Below are positions 43,137 through 52,281 of a DNA stretch of 64,000 nucleotides, piece after piece. The translations under genes were made by a program, and so were the position numbers. Position 1 is the stretch's first letter, and each line of letters begins with the position of its first letter. Below the pieces are notes generated by a model. It made no database searches. It had not been told where the DNA came from and saw only the letters and a program-made list of their open reading frames with translations. The stretch is taken from the NCBI GenBank assembly GCA_019115765.1, contig DXCZ01000120.1, positions 42,767 through 106,766 of the forward strand. Reading direction: 5' to 3'. The stretch comes from Candidatus Mediterraneibacter stercoripullorum. Lineage in GTDB: Bacteria; Bacillota; Clostridia; Lachnospirales; Lachnospiraceae.

Positions 43137-44213
43137 TCATTTTTCAGAAGTTTTGTTGCAGTCTTTTTGAAAATCCGGGAAAATCAGTCGGATGGTGAAT
43201 CCTTTCCCATGTTCTGATTCCGCTTCCGTCTCGATACGCAGATCTTCTGCCATCTGTTTTACCAGATACAGTCCCATACCCGTAGATTTCCTTCCGCTTT
43301 CCCCATTTTCCGAACAAAATCCCTTATCAAAGATAAATGGAAGATCCTGCCCCATCACTCCGTTCCCGTTGTCCGCTATGGTAAGGATGACCTGGTTCGA
43401 ATCCGGATCCCGGCCGGTTTCAATACAAATCTCCGGCTGAGTTCCCTCTGTTTTTCTGTACTTCACTGTATTGGAGAAGATCTGTCCAAGCATGAACAGG
43501 ATTCCTTTCCGGTCGGTCAGTACCAGATCATCTCCATACTGCTCCTTCACGCGGAAGTCATATGCCTGCAGGAAAAACCCATATTCATCCAGAGCCTCAC
43601 GGCAGCAGTCTGAGAGGCTGCATTGCTCCATTACATAGTCCTTGTGGTCAGCCTTTAGTCTGGAGTAACAGAGCATCTGTTCTACATCCTGCTGCATCTG
43701 GATCTGGGCGCATGCAAGTCTTGTCCTTACGGCATCGGACATCTCGTCGCTCCGGCTGTCCAGCATGAGTGCCACAAGAGAAAGCGGAGTCTTGATCTCA
43801 TGAGCCCAGGATTCAATATACTCTTCATAATCTCTGCGCTTCATTTTCTCAGCAGAAAGCTCGGCTGCATTTCGATTCAGAAGTCCGGCTGTCGCCTGGA
43901 TCTGTCTCTTTTCTCTGCTGTTTACGGCTTCAGACACCTGTTCCATATGATAGGCGTCTGCATAGGAAAGAAATTCGCTGTATAACTCTTCTCTCCTTTT
44001 TTCCCGCCTGCATATCATAAACAGGGCAAAACCGAATACCGCGGCAGAGGAAAAGAAAAGAAGTCCTGCCAGCGAGGAAAAGATTTCCAGATCTGCCAGC
44101 CAGAGGAACAGGGAGCAGACCGTATCTGTCAGGATCAGGAAGGCGAACCAGAGTCTGTATTCCCAAAGTGCTTCCCGAACCCGTTTTATCCAATTGTCTT
44201 TCCCCGGTTTCAT
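43137..44213 (-). CDS. BceS-type sensor histidine kinase
   Basis: A 358-residue kinase with two N-terminal membrane helices and almost no extracellular loop (about 20-70), as in intramembrane-sensing kinases. The H-box is SWAHEIKTPLSL, followed by an HATPase domain (N-box GQIFSNTVKY, G-boxes DNGNGV and GMGLYLVK). In Bce systems this kinase senses flux through its partner ABC transporter. Its ATG overlaps the regulator stop by four bases. Confidence 0.92.
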   Translation of the reverse strand: MKPGKDNWIKRVREALWEYRLWFAFLILTDTVCSLFLWLADLEIFSSLAGLLFFSSAAVFGFALFMICRREKRREELYSEFLSYADAYHMEQVSEAVNSREKRQIQATAGLLNRNAAELSAEKMKRRDYEEYIESWAHEIKTPLSLVALMLDSRSDEMSDAVRTRLACAQIQMQQDVEQMLCYSRLKADHKDYVMEQCSLSDCCREALDEYGFFLQAYDFRVKEQYGDDLVLTDRKGILFMLGQIFSNTVKYRKTEGTQPEICIETGRDPDSNQVILTIADNGNGVMGQDLPFIFDKGFCSENGESGRKSTGMGLYLVKQMAEDLRIETEAESEHGKGFTIRLIFPDFQKDCNKTSEK

Positions 44214-44896
44214 ACTTGTTCCTCCCCGATATTCCGTATAAAGCGATAGCCCTTGCCCCTTACCGTTACGATATGATAAGCAAGCCCCAATCCGGACAGC
44301 GTCTTTTTCAGCCGGGTCATATTGACCTGGAGCGCATTTTCATCGATATATTCCATGGTGCCCCAGAGGGTGCTGCTGAGATGCTCTTTCGTCACCGTCT
44401 CACATGATGCCGCCATCAGTTCGCCCAGGATGATCCCCGGATTGTCGGGAAGAAGAAAGGATGCGCCGTTATGAAAGAGCGTATGCGTATTCCTGTCATA
44501 CCGGAAGTCTCCGCCGTCCAGGATATTCCGGTTGACCTCATATCTTCTCAGGAGATTTTCGATCAGGGCGGCCAGACGCTCACTGCGGCATGGCTTTGCC
44601 AGATAATCATCAGCGCCAAGTTCCAGCCCTCGGATCTCATCCTTCATACTGTCACGGGAGGTAAGGATCAGTACCGGTCCGATCCCTCTCTTTTTCAGTT
44701 CCCGGCAGATATCGAATCCATTCATGCCGGGAAGATTCACGTCAAGAAGGACGAGATCCGGCTTCTGCCGGATAATCTCGTCCACGGGATGTTCAAACGA
44801 ACGGAGGGCATAGGCTTCATATCCCTGTTTTTCAAGGATCAAAGCCAGCTCCTCTCTCATAAATGCTTCATCCTCTGCGATCACGATCTTTTTCAT
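44210..44896 (-). CDS. BceR-type response regulator (OmpR family)
   Basis: 228 residues. The receiver domain has acidic pair EDE (8-10), phospho-acceptor Asp in LLDVNLPGMNG (about 52), Thr/Ser in LTSRD and Lys in AKPCRSE. The C-terminal winged-helix DNA-binding domain ends in TVRGKGYRFI. It starts four bases into the permease end (ATGA). It probably activates the operon through the dyad at 47785-47801. Confidence 0.94.
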   Translation of the reverse strand: MKKIVIAEDEAFMREELALILEKQGYEAYALRSFEHPVDEIIRQKPDLVLLDVNLPGMNGFDICRELKKRGIGPVLILTSRDSMKDEIRGLELGADDYLAKPCRSERLAALIENLLRRYEVNRNILDGGDFRYDRNTHTLFHNGASFLLPDNPGIILGELMAASCETVTKEHLSSTLWGTMEYIDENALQVNMTRLKKTLSGLGLAYHIVTVRGKGYRFIRNIGEEQV

Positions 44897-46965
44897 AGTC
44901 TCTCCTGGCTTTCCTCCGCCTGCCTGATCAGAGACAGTAGCTGTCTGTTATTCAGATGCATGACGGCTTTCATATATACCCATTCTATCACACAAACGGC
45001 GGCGATGACAACCAGCCCTGACAGAAGGAAAGCGATTCCCTCGCCTCCAGCACTTCCGCTCATTCCGGTGATCAGAGACGGCAGGCCAAAGATACTGTTT
45101 ACCACTGCCGCGGCCAGCGGAACCATAAAATACCACTGTACCTGTTTCTCTGCAGAATCACAGAGCATATCATAACCGGCGCCAAGAAGAGACAGGATGC
45201 CGCACCGTTTCCCGGTCTTTCTCTGATGCATAAGGAACTGTACGGATATCACCGTGTTTGCGATCACCAGAAAGATGACTGCCAGATAGAGTGTCAGGTA
45301 AGAGGACGCCACATTATAAAACAGCTGCCGGCCCATGCTCTGCAGATAACTTTCGTAAGTAAGCTCTGAATCTTTGAGCAGTTCATTGACCGTATATACT
45401 CCCTGCATCAAGCCTTCTTCTTCCACGTACTCAGGCTTCAGCATACTATTCCAGTAAGATTCCGGATATGGTCCGGTCAGCCGGTCGAACAGTTCATCCG
45501 TCACGATCAGAGCGTTGTCCAGAGTGATGATCCGATCTGCTACCAGCGGCTCGGAACAAATCTTTCCATACAGGCTGTAGTTCACTCCATCGATCGCGAT
45601 TTTCTGGGGATTTTCCAGGATCTTTTCCAGAGCGGAGATCTCGGCTCCGACCAGGCGCTGGGGATTCTTATATAGAGCTATTTCATTTTCATCAAGTGTC
45701 AGCGGCTCCTTTCCCTCTGCTCTCAGCACTTCATTGTAACCGGAAAGGGCGATCAGATATGGCTCTGTCTCATAGGACAGATTGGATTCCAGCGTAAGTC
45801 TTTCGTTCTGATCAGTCAGTTCACCGGCTGCTTCCATCACAGTTCCCCAGGAAAAATCATGAACATATTCCGGATGATCTTCCTCCCATATTTCGTCTGT
45901 CAAAAGCATCGAAAACCGCATTTCATATAATTCATCCAGATAGTTTTCTGCACCAGTCCTTTGCAGCTCTGTCCGGATATCTGTCTCCTCTCCCTGGAAT
46001 GTGAAGTCTGCTCCATGGGAGGCATTCTGGCTTCTCAGTGTGCTTGCCGCACTGATCCCATATCCAAGGAAGCAGAAGGCGGCAAGAAAGAGAAGGGATG
46101 CTACGGTCAGAGGCTTCCACTGGACGGAGATCTGTTCCGTCAGCTGTCTGGAAGTAAAGATGCCAAGTCCCTTCTTCCCGCCCTTCCAGAACCGCTCCAG
46201 CACTGTCCCAAGTCCGGAAAAGGCCAGAAAAATTCCGATCATGCCAAGTATGACTGTAGCTTCCATCAGAAGCAGCTCAGACCATGCAACGCCTGAGATG
46301 GCAAGGGAATAGGCTCCCGCCAGACACAAGATGCCTGTGGCCAGACGAAGGATACTGACCAGCCCGCCTGTCTTTCGCTCCGTTTCCTCTTCCTCCTGGA
46401 AGTAATACTGGATCTCCCGGCGTACCATCTTCCCGCTCAGAATGGCGAAAGCAACCAGCTTGATCCCCGCAAATCCCGCCGCAGTCAGAAGCACTGCTTC
46501 GAATGAGAAGGAGAAATGGTGTCCGATAATGCCAAGGCCCACAACCTTGGATGTGATCAGACTGATCATTTCTGAAAGAAATACGGCCACGGGAATCCCG
46601 ATCAGAAGAGAAGTCAGACTGTTCCAGATGTCTTCTGCCAGAAGGAGAAGGAAAAGCCTGCTCCGCTTCATCCCAAGCATCAGATATACGCCGAACTCAT
46701 ATTTCCTCCGCCCAAGCTGGTACAGTCCTGAGAAATAGACCAGGAAGAACAGCAGGAACAGAGACACTCCGTAAAAGACCGGAAGAAGCGCCAGCAGCTT
46801 TCCCACCGCGTCACTCTCCATGGACTTCAGAAAGATGATAACATCCTGATTCTCAAGGGAGAGAAAGATATAAAACGCAATAACCGCCACGATCAAAGAA
46901 ACAAAGAAAATACTGTTCTCCCGGCGCATCTTTCTTCCGTTTTTCCTTACCAGCTTAAAGAACAT
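44893..46965 (-). CDS. BceB-type ABC transporter permease
   Basis: A 690-residue permease with about ten membrane helices, FtsX-like blocks and the hallmark large extracellular domain (about 310-540) between helices 7 and 8. Such permeases bind peptide antibiotics acting on the cell wall (bacitracin, lantibiotics) and signal to the kinase. Its ATG lies within the end of the ATPase gene. Which peptide is recognised cannot be read from sequence. Confidence 0.92.
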   Translation of the reverse strand: MFFKLVRKNGRKMRRENSIFFVSLIVAVIAFYIFLSLENQDVIIFLKSMESDAVGKLLALLPVFYGVSLFLLFFLVYFSGLYQLGRRKYEFGVYLMLGMKRSRLFLLLLAEDIWNSLTSLLIGIPVAVFLSEMISLITSKVVGLGIIGHHFSFSFEAVLLTAAGFAGIKLVAFAILSGKMVRREIQYYFQEEEETERKTGGLVSILRLATGILCLAGAYSLAISGVAWSELLLMEATVILGMIGIFLAFSGLGTVLERFWKGGKKGLGIFTSRQLTEQISVQWKPLTVASLLFLAAFCFLGYGISAASTLRSQNASHGADFTFQGEETDIRTELQRTGAENYLDELYEMRFSMLLTDEIWEEDHPEYVHDFSWGTVMEAAGELTDQNERLTLESNLSYETEPYLIALSGYNEVLRAEGKEPLTLDENEIALYKNPQRLVGAEISALEKILENPQKIAIDGVNYSLYGKICSEPLVADRIITLDNALIVTDELFDRLTGPYPESYWNSMLKPEYVEEEGLMQGVYTVNELLKDSELTYESYLQSMGRQLFYNVASSYLTLYLAVIFLVIANTVISVQFLMHQRKTGKRCGILSLLGAGYDMLCDSAEKQVQWYFMVPLAAAVVNSIFGLPSLITGMSGSAGGEGIAFLLSGLVVIAAVCVIEWVYMKAVMHLNNRQLLSLIRQAEESQERL

Positions 46966-47731
46966 GCTCTCCGCCCCCTCCCAGCTGTGCCATCACATCT
47001 GTGATCCGCCCGTAAAATTCTTTTCTCGTTTCTCCGTTCTGCTTTCTGCGAAGCTCGTGAAAGATAGCGCCGTCCTTCAGGATCAGAATCCGGGAACAGA
47101 AGCTTGCCGCATCCGGATTGTGGGTGACCATGAGGATCGTCCGTTTCTGTTCCTCATTCAGCTTACGCAGTTCTTCCATCAGAGTCCGTGCGTTTTTCGA
47201 ATCCAGAGCGCCTGTAGGCTCATCGGCAAGTATAACGGATGGATTCAGGAGAAGAGCCCTTGCCGCTGCAATCCGCTGCCGCTCTCCTCCGGACATCTGA
47301 GAGGGATATTTATTCAGAATATTTTTCAGCCCCAGATAGTCTGAAAGCCGCCGGATCCGCTTCTTACTTTCTGTCATGCCCACTCCATGAATGGCCGCCG
47401 GCATCAGGATATTCTCCTCACCGGTCAGATTGTCCAGAAGCTTAAAGTCCTGGAACAGGTAGCCCATTTTGCTGCCTCTGTACTTCATCTGCTGCTTTTC
47501 ATTGAAGGAAGCAATGTCTGTTCCCTCAAGGAAGATCTCCCCTTCTGTCGGCCGGATGATAGATGCGATGCAGTTCAGCAGCGTAGTCTTACCGCTTCCG
47601 GAGGGCCCCATGATCCCCACAAACTCTCCCTGAAGAACATAGAAGGAAATGCCGTCTACCGCTTTCGTAATGTTCTCCCCTTTTCCGTAATATTTTTTCA
47701 AAGATCTGATATCCAATATTTTCTTATCCAT
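46955..47731 (-). CDS. BceA-type ABC transporter ATPase
   Basis: A 258-residue ATPase of the MacB/LolD/BceA class: Walker A MGPSGSGKTTLLN, Q-loop YLFQDFKLL, signature MSGGERQRIAAARAL, Walker B VILADEPTGALD, and H-loop MVTHNP. The ATG at 47731 follows AAGGAGG; the longer open frame upstream is not used. It is the first gene of the four-gene Bce-type operon. Confidence 0.95.
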   Translation of the reverse strand: MDKKILDIRSLKKYYGKGENITKAVDGISFYVLQGEFVGIMGPSGSGKTTLLNCIASIIRPTEGEIFLEGTDIASFNEKQQMKYRGSKMGYLFQDFKLLDNLTGEENILMPAAIHGVGMTESKKRIRRLSDYLGLKNILNKYPSQMSGGERQRIAAARALLLNPSVILADEPTGALDSKNARTLMEELRKLNEEQKRTILMVTHNPDAASFCSRILILKDGAIFHELRRKQNGETRKEFYGRITDVMAQLGGGGEHVL

Positions 47732-47755
47732 AAAAATGACCTCCTTGCAGATCTT

Positions 47756-47801
47756 ATTATACCTGCATGGAGGCCATATGAACACTTACAGATGATGTAA
47801 G
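47756..47801 (-). promoter_or_regulatory. Promoter and regulator dyad of the Bce-type operon
   Basis: A consensus TATAAT (47756-47761, read leftwards) has only a weak -35 (TGTTCA at 47779-47784). Directly upstream lies the perfect dyad CTTACA-N5-TGTAAG (47785-47801). BceR-type regulators are known to bind TnACA-spacer-TGTAA repeats just upstream of weak -35 boxes, so activation by the operon's own regulator is likely. Confidence 0.65.
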
Positions 47802-47825
47802 GTTTCTGTGGATGCGAAGAGCCGA

Positions 47826-48797
47826 CTACTGTTCCTTTGGATATACCAGCCCCCACTGTGCACGGAGCTGATCCATTTTCTCCATAACGGCCACAGTATC
47901 AGAAAGGGGCATTGAATAGCTTTCCAGCTTCCCTGCCTGTACTGCATGGATGCACTCCCGCACCTCATATTCGTAGCCACTGATCTGTTCCGGCACATCC
48001 ACATGATGGATCAGCCGGTCAGACAGATCATAGACGGAAATACTCTGGGGATTATTGATATTCTCTACGATCATATATCCCTTCTCGCCGTAAAAGATTC
48101 CTTTCCGGTCGGACCGTCCGTAAATATCATGAGTCAGGACAGCCATCCTTCCGCCTTTAAAAAACAGGGTGATGGACTCCATGGCGTCCACTCCTGTGTC
48201 TGTCATCTGTACCGAAGACTCCATCCGTTCGATATCTGTACCAAAGTGCATCAGAGCAAAATTCAGACCATATACGCCGAGATCCAGCAGCGCTCCGCCT
48301 GCCAGCTCCGGCTTCATGATACGCTCTTTGAAGCTGACCGGGTAAGACAGATTGGCGGTCAAAGCGGAGACATTTCCTATGATCCCGCTGTCCAGCAGTT
48401 CGTTGATCATATTCCTTGACGGCATATATCTGGTCCAGATTGCCTCGGCTGCAAAAACTCCTTCCTCCGCCGCCAGTTCCCTGATCTTCTCTGCCTGGGA
48501 ACTGTTAAGGGTAAATGCCTTTTCACAGAGAACAGGCTTCTTATGTCGGATACACAGCTCCATATTCTCGTAATGAAAAGAATGAGGGGTAGCGATATAG
48601 ACCAGCTCCACCTCCGGATCGGCACACAGCTCCTCATAGCTGCCGTATACCTTCTGGAATCCATATTCCTCAGCAAATTTGTCTGCTTTTTCCTTTGAAC
48701 GGGATGCAGCTGCATAGCATGTAACTTCTTCCATCTGAACCAGTGTCTGTGCAAAAACCGCCGCCATTCTTCCTGTTCCGATTATTCCGATTTTCAT
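47826..48797 (-). CDS. Gfo/Idh/MocA family NAD(P)-dependent oxidoreductase
   Basis: A 323-residue dehydrogenase with the N-terminal Rossmann motif GIIGTGRMAAVFAQ, VYIATPHSFHYENM and CEKAFTLN (the EKP motif with Ala instead of Pro), then the substrate domain (GGALLDLGVYGLNFAL). Members act on sugars or diols such as trans-dihydrodiols; the substrate here is unknown. ATG follows AAGGAGATC. Confidence 0.92.
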   Translation of the reverse strand: MKIGIIGTGRMAAVFAQTLVQMEEVTCYAAASRSKEKADKFAEEYGFQKVYGSYEELCADPEVELVYIATPHSFHYENMELCIRHKKPVLCEKAFTLNSSQAEKIRELAAEEGVFAAEAIWTRYMPSRNMINELLDSGIIGNVSALTANLSYPVSFKERIMKPELAGGALLDLGVYGLNFALMHFGTDIERMESSVQMTDTGVDAMESITLFFKGGRMAVLTHDIYGRSDRKGIFYGEKGYMIVENINNPQSISVYDLSDRLIHHVDVPEQISGYEYEVRECIHAVQAGKLESYSMPLSDTVAVMEKMDQLRAQWGLVYPKEQ

Positions 48798-48845
48798 TTA
48801 TTTAGATCTCCTTGTTAAATCTTCATATGAATCTGACAGATCCGG

Positions 48846-49478
48846 CTATCCGATCTGAAAAAAGGTGTTCAGCACCATAAGAATCATAATCACAATAAAA
48901 ATAATCTGGATTATATTTCCCTGTCCCATGATTGTATCTTCGAATTCTTTCGGATAGTCGAAAATATCCGGATCATTTTTATTCTGTTTCCACTGAAAAT
49001 CCTCCAGATAGTACTTCCACCCGCTCTTATCTGTATAGACCCGCACCTTATTCGATGACAGATACCTGTGTATGGGCTTTGAATATCCCTGACTGCGGAT
49101 CGTGTTGGTCACTCCGGTATCCGGATTGATCATATCCACTTCCAGGTAATAGTACCGGCGGTATCGGATACGCCGGTGATCATGCGTGTGGTCCAGATAA
49201 GGCTGATCCTGCCGTACCACGCTGCGGATTTTCCCGGTGCAGGACTGACCGCCTGCGATCGCTTCTGCCCGCTGTCTGCGGTAAAACAGCGCCCGCCGGA
49301 TGCTCGTCACCACACTGTAGAGCGGAAGCAGGCCGGCGATAAGAAACAGAAGCAGCATGGTGTCAAATCCTGTTGATGCTATTATCCCCAGAAGCCCGGA
49401 ATACCACAGAAACATAAAAAGGATCGTCGGGATGATATTGCCCACTTCCTCCTCGGCCGGGCGGATCCGGCGGCTCAT
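48846..49478 (-). CDS. Hypothetical membrane protein
   Basis: A 210-residue protein with two N-terminal helices (about 14-58), a basic soluble middle rich in Arg/Tyr/His (70-165) and a C-terminal helix (about 188-207). The middle looks like a small beta domain (YYLEVDMINPDTG, NKVRVYTDKSGWKYYLEDF). No family is recognised. Its ATG overlaps the dehydrogenase stop by four bases, so the two are translated together. Confidence 0.75.
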   Translation of the reverse strand: MSRRIRPAEEEVGNIIPTILFMFLWYSGLLGIIASTGFDTMLLLFLIAGLLPLYSVVTSIRRALFYRRQRAEAIAGGQSCTGKIRSVVRQDQPYLDHTHDHRRIRYRRYYYLEVDMINPDTGVTNTIRSQGYSKPIHRYLSSNKVRVYTDKSGWKYYLEDFQWKQNKNDPDIFDYPKEFEDTIMGQGNIIQIIFIVIMILMVLNTFFQIG

Positions 49479-50572
49479 GTCCTGCTCCTTTCAACTGCCG
49501 CTGCTTCCCTTTCAGAAAAAGCATGACTGGATTCCGGCGTAACCGCATACTTTATCACATGCTCCCGTCTGTGTTCAAAAATATCATAGGCATCCATAAT
49601 CTCCTCCAGTCCGCACCGGTGCGTGATCATAAAACGGGCATCCAGCTTCCCGGCTTCGATCAGATTCATAACCTCCTGGCAGTAACATCCGTCCACTCCT
49701 CCGGTCTTGAAGATCAGGTTCTTCCCGTACATGGACGGAAGGGGAAGGATCTGGTTCTGCTCGTACATGGCCACAAGCACAACAACAGCATTGGGCCGGG
49801 CTGTCTCCCAAGCAAGCCGGAAGGTATCTTCAGCGCCAGCCACTTCGAAAACTACATCCGCGCCCCTGCCGTCAGAAATATCCTGGATCGATTTTACAAT
49901 ATCGTCTTTTCCCGGCACAAGAGTCATATCTGCAAGCCCCTGCTCCCGGGCTGCATTCAGACGATATTCATCCGTATCAATGGCAATGATCCTTCCCGGT
50001 CCATACAGCCGCGCACACATCATTGTACACAGCCCGGTGGGTCCTGCACCGATCACTGCCACAGTATCACCCGGCCGGATCTCGCCGATCTTTGCCGCCC
50101 AATATCCGGTAGAGAGCAGATCTCCGGTAAACAGTGCCTGTTCATCAGATACAGAGTCAGGAATCCGTGTCAGTCCATTATCGGCAAATGGGATCCGGGC
50201 ATATTCCGCCTGTCCTCCATCGATCCGGCATCCCAGAGCCCAGCCTCCATGCTGATCGGTACAGTTATTGACGAATCCGCGTTCGCAATAGAAGCACTCC
50301 CCGCAGAAAGTCTCTACATTTACCGCAACCCGGTCTCCCGGCTTTACGTTCTTTACAGCTTTGCCAGTCTCCACAACACGTCCTACAAACTCGTGCCCCA
50401 GAATCACGCCCGGAACTGCTCTGGGAACAGCTCCATGTTTGATATGGATATCACTGGAACAGATTGTTGTAAGTGTCACCTGTATGATCGCATCCCGCTC
50501 ATCCTGTATAACGGGCATGGGCCGGTCCTGTATACCAATCCTGCCGCCCCCTTCATATACAACCGCTCGCAT
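49475..50572 (-). CDS. Zinc-dependent alcohol dehydrogenase family protein (MDR)
   Basis: A 365-residue medium-chain dehydrogenase. The catalytic zinc is bound by Cys in TTICSSDIHI and by His-Glu in LGHEFVG. The structural zinc cysteines are in CGECFYCERGFVNNC. The Rossmann motif is VIGAGPTGLCTM, and Asp in IDTDEYR favours NAD(H). It likely oxidises a secondary alcohol or sugar alcohol. ATG at 50572 follows AGGAGG; the C-terminal tail (after residue 350) is unusually long and polar. Confidence 0.93.
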   Translation of the reverse strand: MRAVVYEGGGRIGIQDRPMPVIQDERDAIIQVTLTTICSSDIHIKHGAVPRAVPGVILGHEFVGRVVETGKAVKNVKPGDRVAVNVETFCGECFYCERGFVNNCTDQHGGWALGCRIDGGQAEYARIPFADNGLTRIPDSVSDEQALFTGDLLSTGYWAAKIGEIRPGDTVAVIGAGPTGLCTMMCARLYGPGRIIAIDTDEYRLNAAREQGLADMTLVPGKDDIVKSIQDISDGRGADVVFEVAGAEDTFRLAWETARPNAVVVLVAMYEQNQILPLPSMYGKNLIFKTGGVDGCYCQEVMNLIEAGKLDARFMITHRCGLEEIMDAYDIFEHRREHVIKYAVTPESSHAFSEREAAAVERSRT

Positions 50573-50670
50573 AATCATCCTCCTGTTTTGCATTCACCTC
50601 GATACCGGATGAGAAGATCATCCGGCAGCTTGTTCAAGCCCCGATATTCCGTTTTCCAGCTGCCCGGATC

Positions 50671-51687
50671 CTATTTCAGGAAGGTCTTGTAATCCTCGTA
50701 ATTTTTAGCCAGAAGCTCCGGCGTATTCAGTCCGTAAGGACATTTCTTCATACACTGGCCACAATGCAGACAGTTCTCGATCTTCTTCATCTTCTCCTGC
50801 CACTCCTCGGACAGCCAGCCTGACTGGGGAGCACGGCGCAGCATAAGACTCATACGCGCACAGTTATTGATCTCAATCCCTGCAGGGCAAGGCATACAGT
50901 AACCGCATCCACGGCAGAAGTCCCCGGACAGCTGCTTTCTGTCCTCGTCAATGACCTGCATCAGGGCATCATCAAGTCTGGGCGGACATTCCTGATAAGA
51001 CAGGAACTCATCCAGTTCGTTCTCTCTCTGAACACCCCAGATCGGAGCTACGTGATCAAACTGGGGCTGTGCCATATAAGCATAAGCAGCTGCTGAATTA
51101 TGTATCAGACCGCCGGAAAGCCCCTTCATTGCAATAAATCCCATTCCAGCCTTCTTCGTCTCCTCTACGATTTCCAGATCCGCGTCCGCCGCCAGATAAG
51201 AAAAAGGAAACTGCAGGGTCTCATAAAGTCCGGACTCGATCGCTTCCTTAGCCACAGCAATCCGATGATTCGTAATTCCGATATGCCGGATCTTGCCCTG
51301 CTTCTTTGCCTCAAGAGCCGCATCATAAAGCCCGCTTTCATCACCCGGCTTCGGGCAGAATGCCGGGTTGTGGAACTGGTAGATATCAATGTAGTCTGTC
51401 TTCATCGTTCTCAGACTTTCCTCCAGATCTTTCCACATATCCTCGCCGGTCTGTGCCGCTGTCTTTGTACTGATAATGATCTTGTCCCTTGTATATTCAA
51501 ATGCCGCTCCGATCTTCTCTTCGCTGTCTGTATAGGCCCTGGCCGTATCGAAATAATTGATCCCGTTATAAAATGCTTTCTGGAGCAGATATACTGCATC
51601 CGCTTTGGATATCCTCTGGATTGGAAGTGCACCAAATCCGTTCTTACTTACTTCAAGTCCTGTTTTTCCAAGGATAACTTTTTCCAT
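50671..51687 (-). CDS. Aldo/keto reductase with C-terminal 4Fe-4S domain
   Basis: A 338-residue protein. The aldo/keto reductase barrel (1-270) carries GKTGLEVSKNGFGALPIQ, the catalytic FDTARAYTDSE tyrosine and QFHNP. Two iron-sulphur cysteine sets follow: CRGCGYCMPCP and CLHCGQCMKKCP. Such fusions occur in anaerobes and may take electrons from ferredoxin. The ATG follows AAGGGAGAG. Confidence 0.94.
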   Translation of the reverse strand: MEKVILGKTGLEVSKNGFGALPIQRISKADAVYLLQKAFYNGINYFDTARAYTDSEEKIGAAFEYTRDKIIISTKTAAQTGEDMWKDLEESLRTMKTDYIDIYQFHNPAFCPKPGDESGLYDAALEAKKQGKIRHIGITNHRIAVAKEAIESGLYETLQFPFSYLAADADLEIVEETKKAGMGFIAMKGLSGGLIHNSAAAYAYMAQPQFDHVAPIWGVQRENELDEFLSYQECPPRLDDALMQVIDEDRKQLSGDFCRGCGYCMPCPAGIEINNCARMSLMLRRAPQSGWLSEEWQEKMKKIENCLHCGQCMKKCPYGLNTPELLAKNYEDYKTFLK

Positions 51688-51706
51688 GATTTTCTCTCCC
51701 TTCTCT

Positions 51707-52140
51707 TTAGTAACCCATCTCGCTCATCTGATCTTTAACAGAGTCCTCACAGGACCGCATGGCAAGAATGGTTTTCTCAAACAGCTCATTCAGCTCCCAT
51801 CCCAGCATTTCAGCGCCTCTGCGGATCACATCTCTGGAGCATCCTGCTGCAAACCGCTTGTCCTTGAATTTCTTTTTCACACTGGAAACTTCCATATCCA
51901 TCACACTTTTTGAAGGACGCATCAGCGCGGCTGCCCAGATCAGTCCGGTAAGCTCGTCCGCCGCGAAAAGGACCTTTTCCATCTGATGGATCGGCTCTTT
52001 GTCACTGCATATCCCAGTTCATTGGCGTACCAGCGCATGACCCCTTCCACAGTAAGCCCGTGCTGGATATGAAATCCTTCTTTGTTATATTCCCGAAGCA
52101 GAGCCAGAGCCTGCTCCCGTGTGATATTACTTGTTCTCAT
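51707..52140 (-). pseudogene. HD-domain hydrolase gene with internal deletion
   Basis: The first 43 codons from ATG 52140 (AGGAGG upstream) match the start of HDIG-type hydrolases (ITREQALALLREYNKEGFHI, HGLTVEGVMRWYANELGY). The last approximately 105 codons match their end (ICSDKEPIHQMEKVLFAADE...), but in another frame. The two join at about 52005-52017, at a GGATATG-like repeat. The middle part with the HD metal ligands is gone. A full gene would be about 185 codons. The 3' fragment could still be read from an ATG at 51982. Confidence 0.82.
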
Positions 52141-52281
52141 GAATGTCTTACCTCCTGTTATCTGCCATCATGATATAAATTATATCTCGTTTTTTTCATG
52201 ATGTACAGATTTCTGCATAAAAACTCGGCAGGCATAGAGGCATATCGTCATAGTTTGCTCGGCGCCATTTGAAAAACCATA

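Noticed and set aside
49523..50692. Long rightward frame of 389 codons opposite the alcohol dehydrogenase
   Set aside because: It is antisense to a gene with full catalytic and zinc motifs, has no ribosome binding site and its translation shows no domain pattern.
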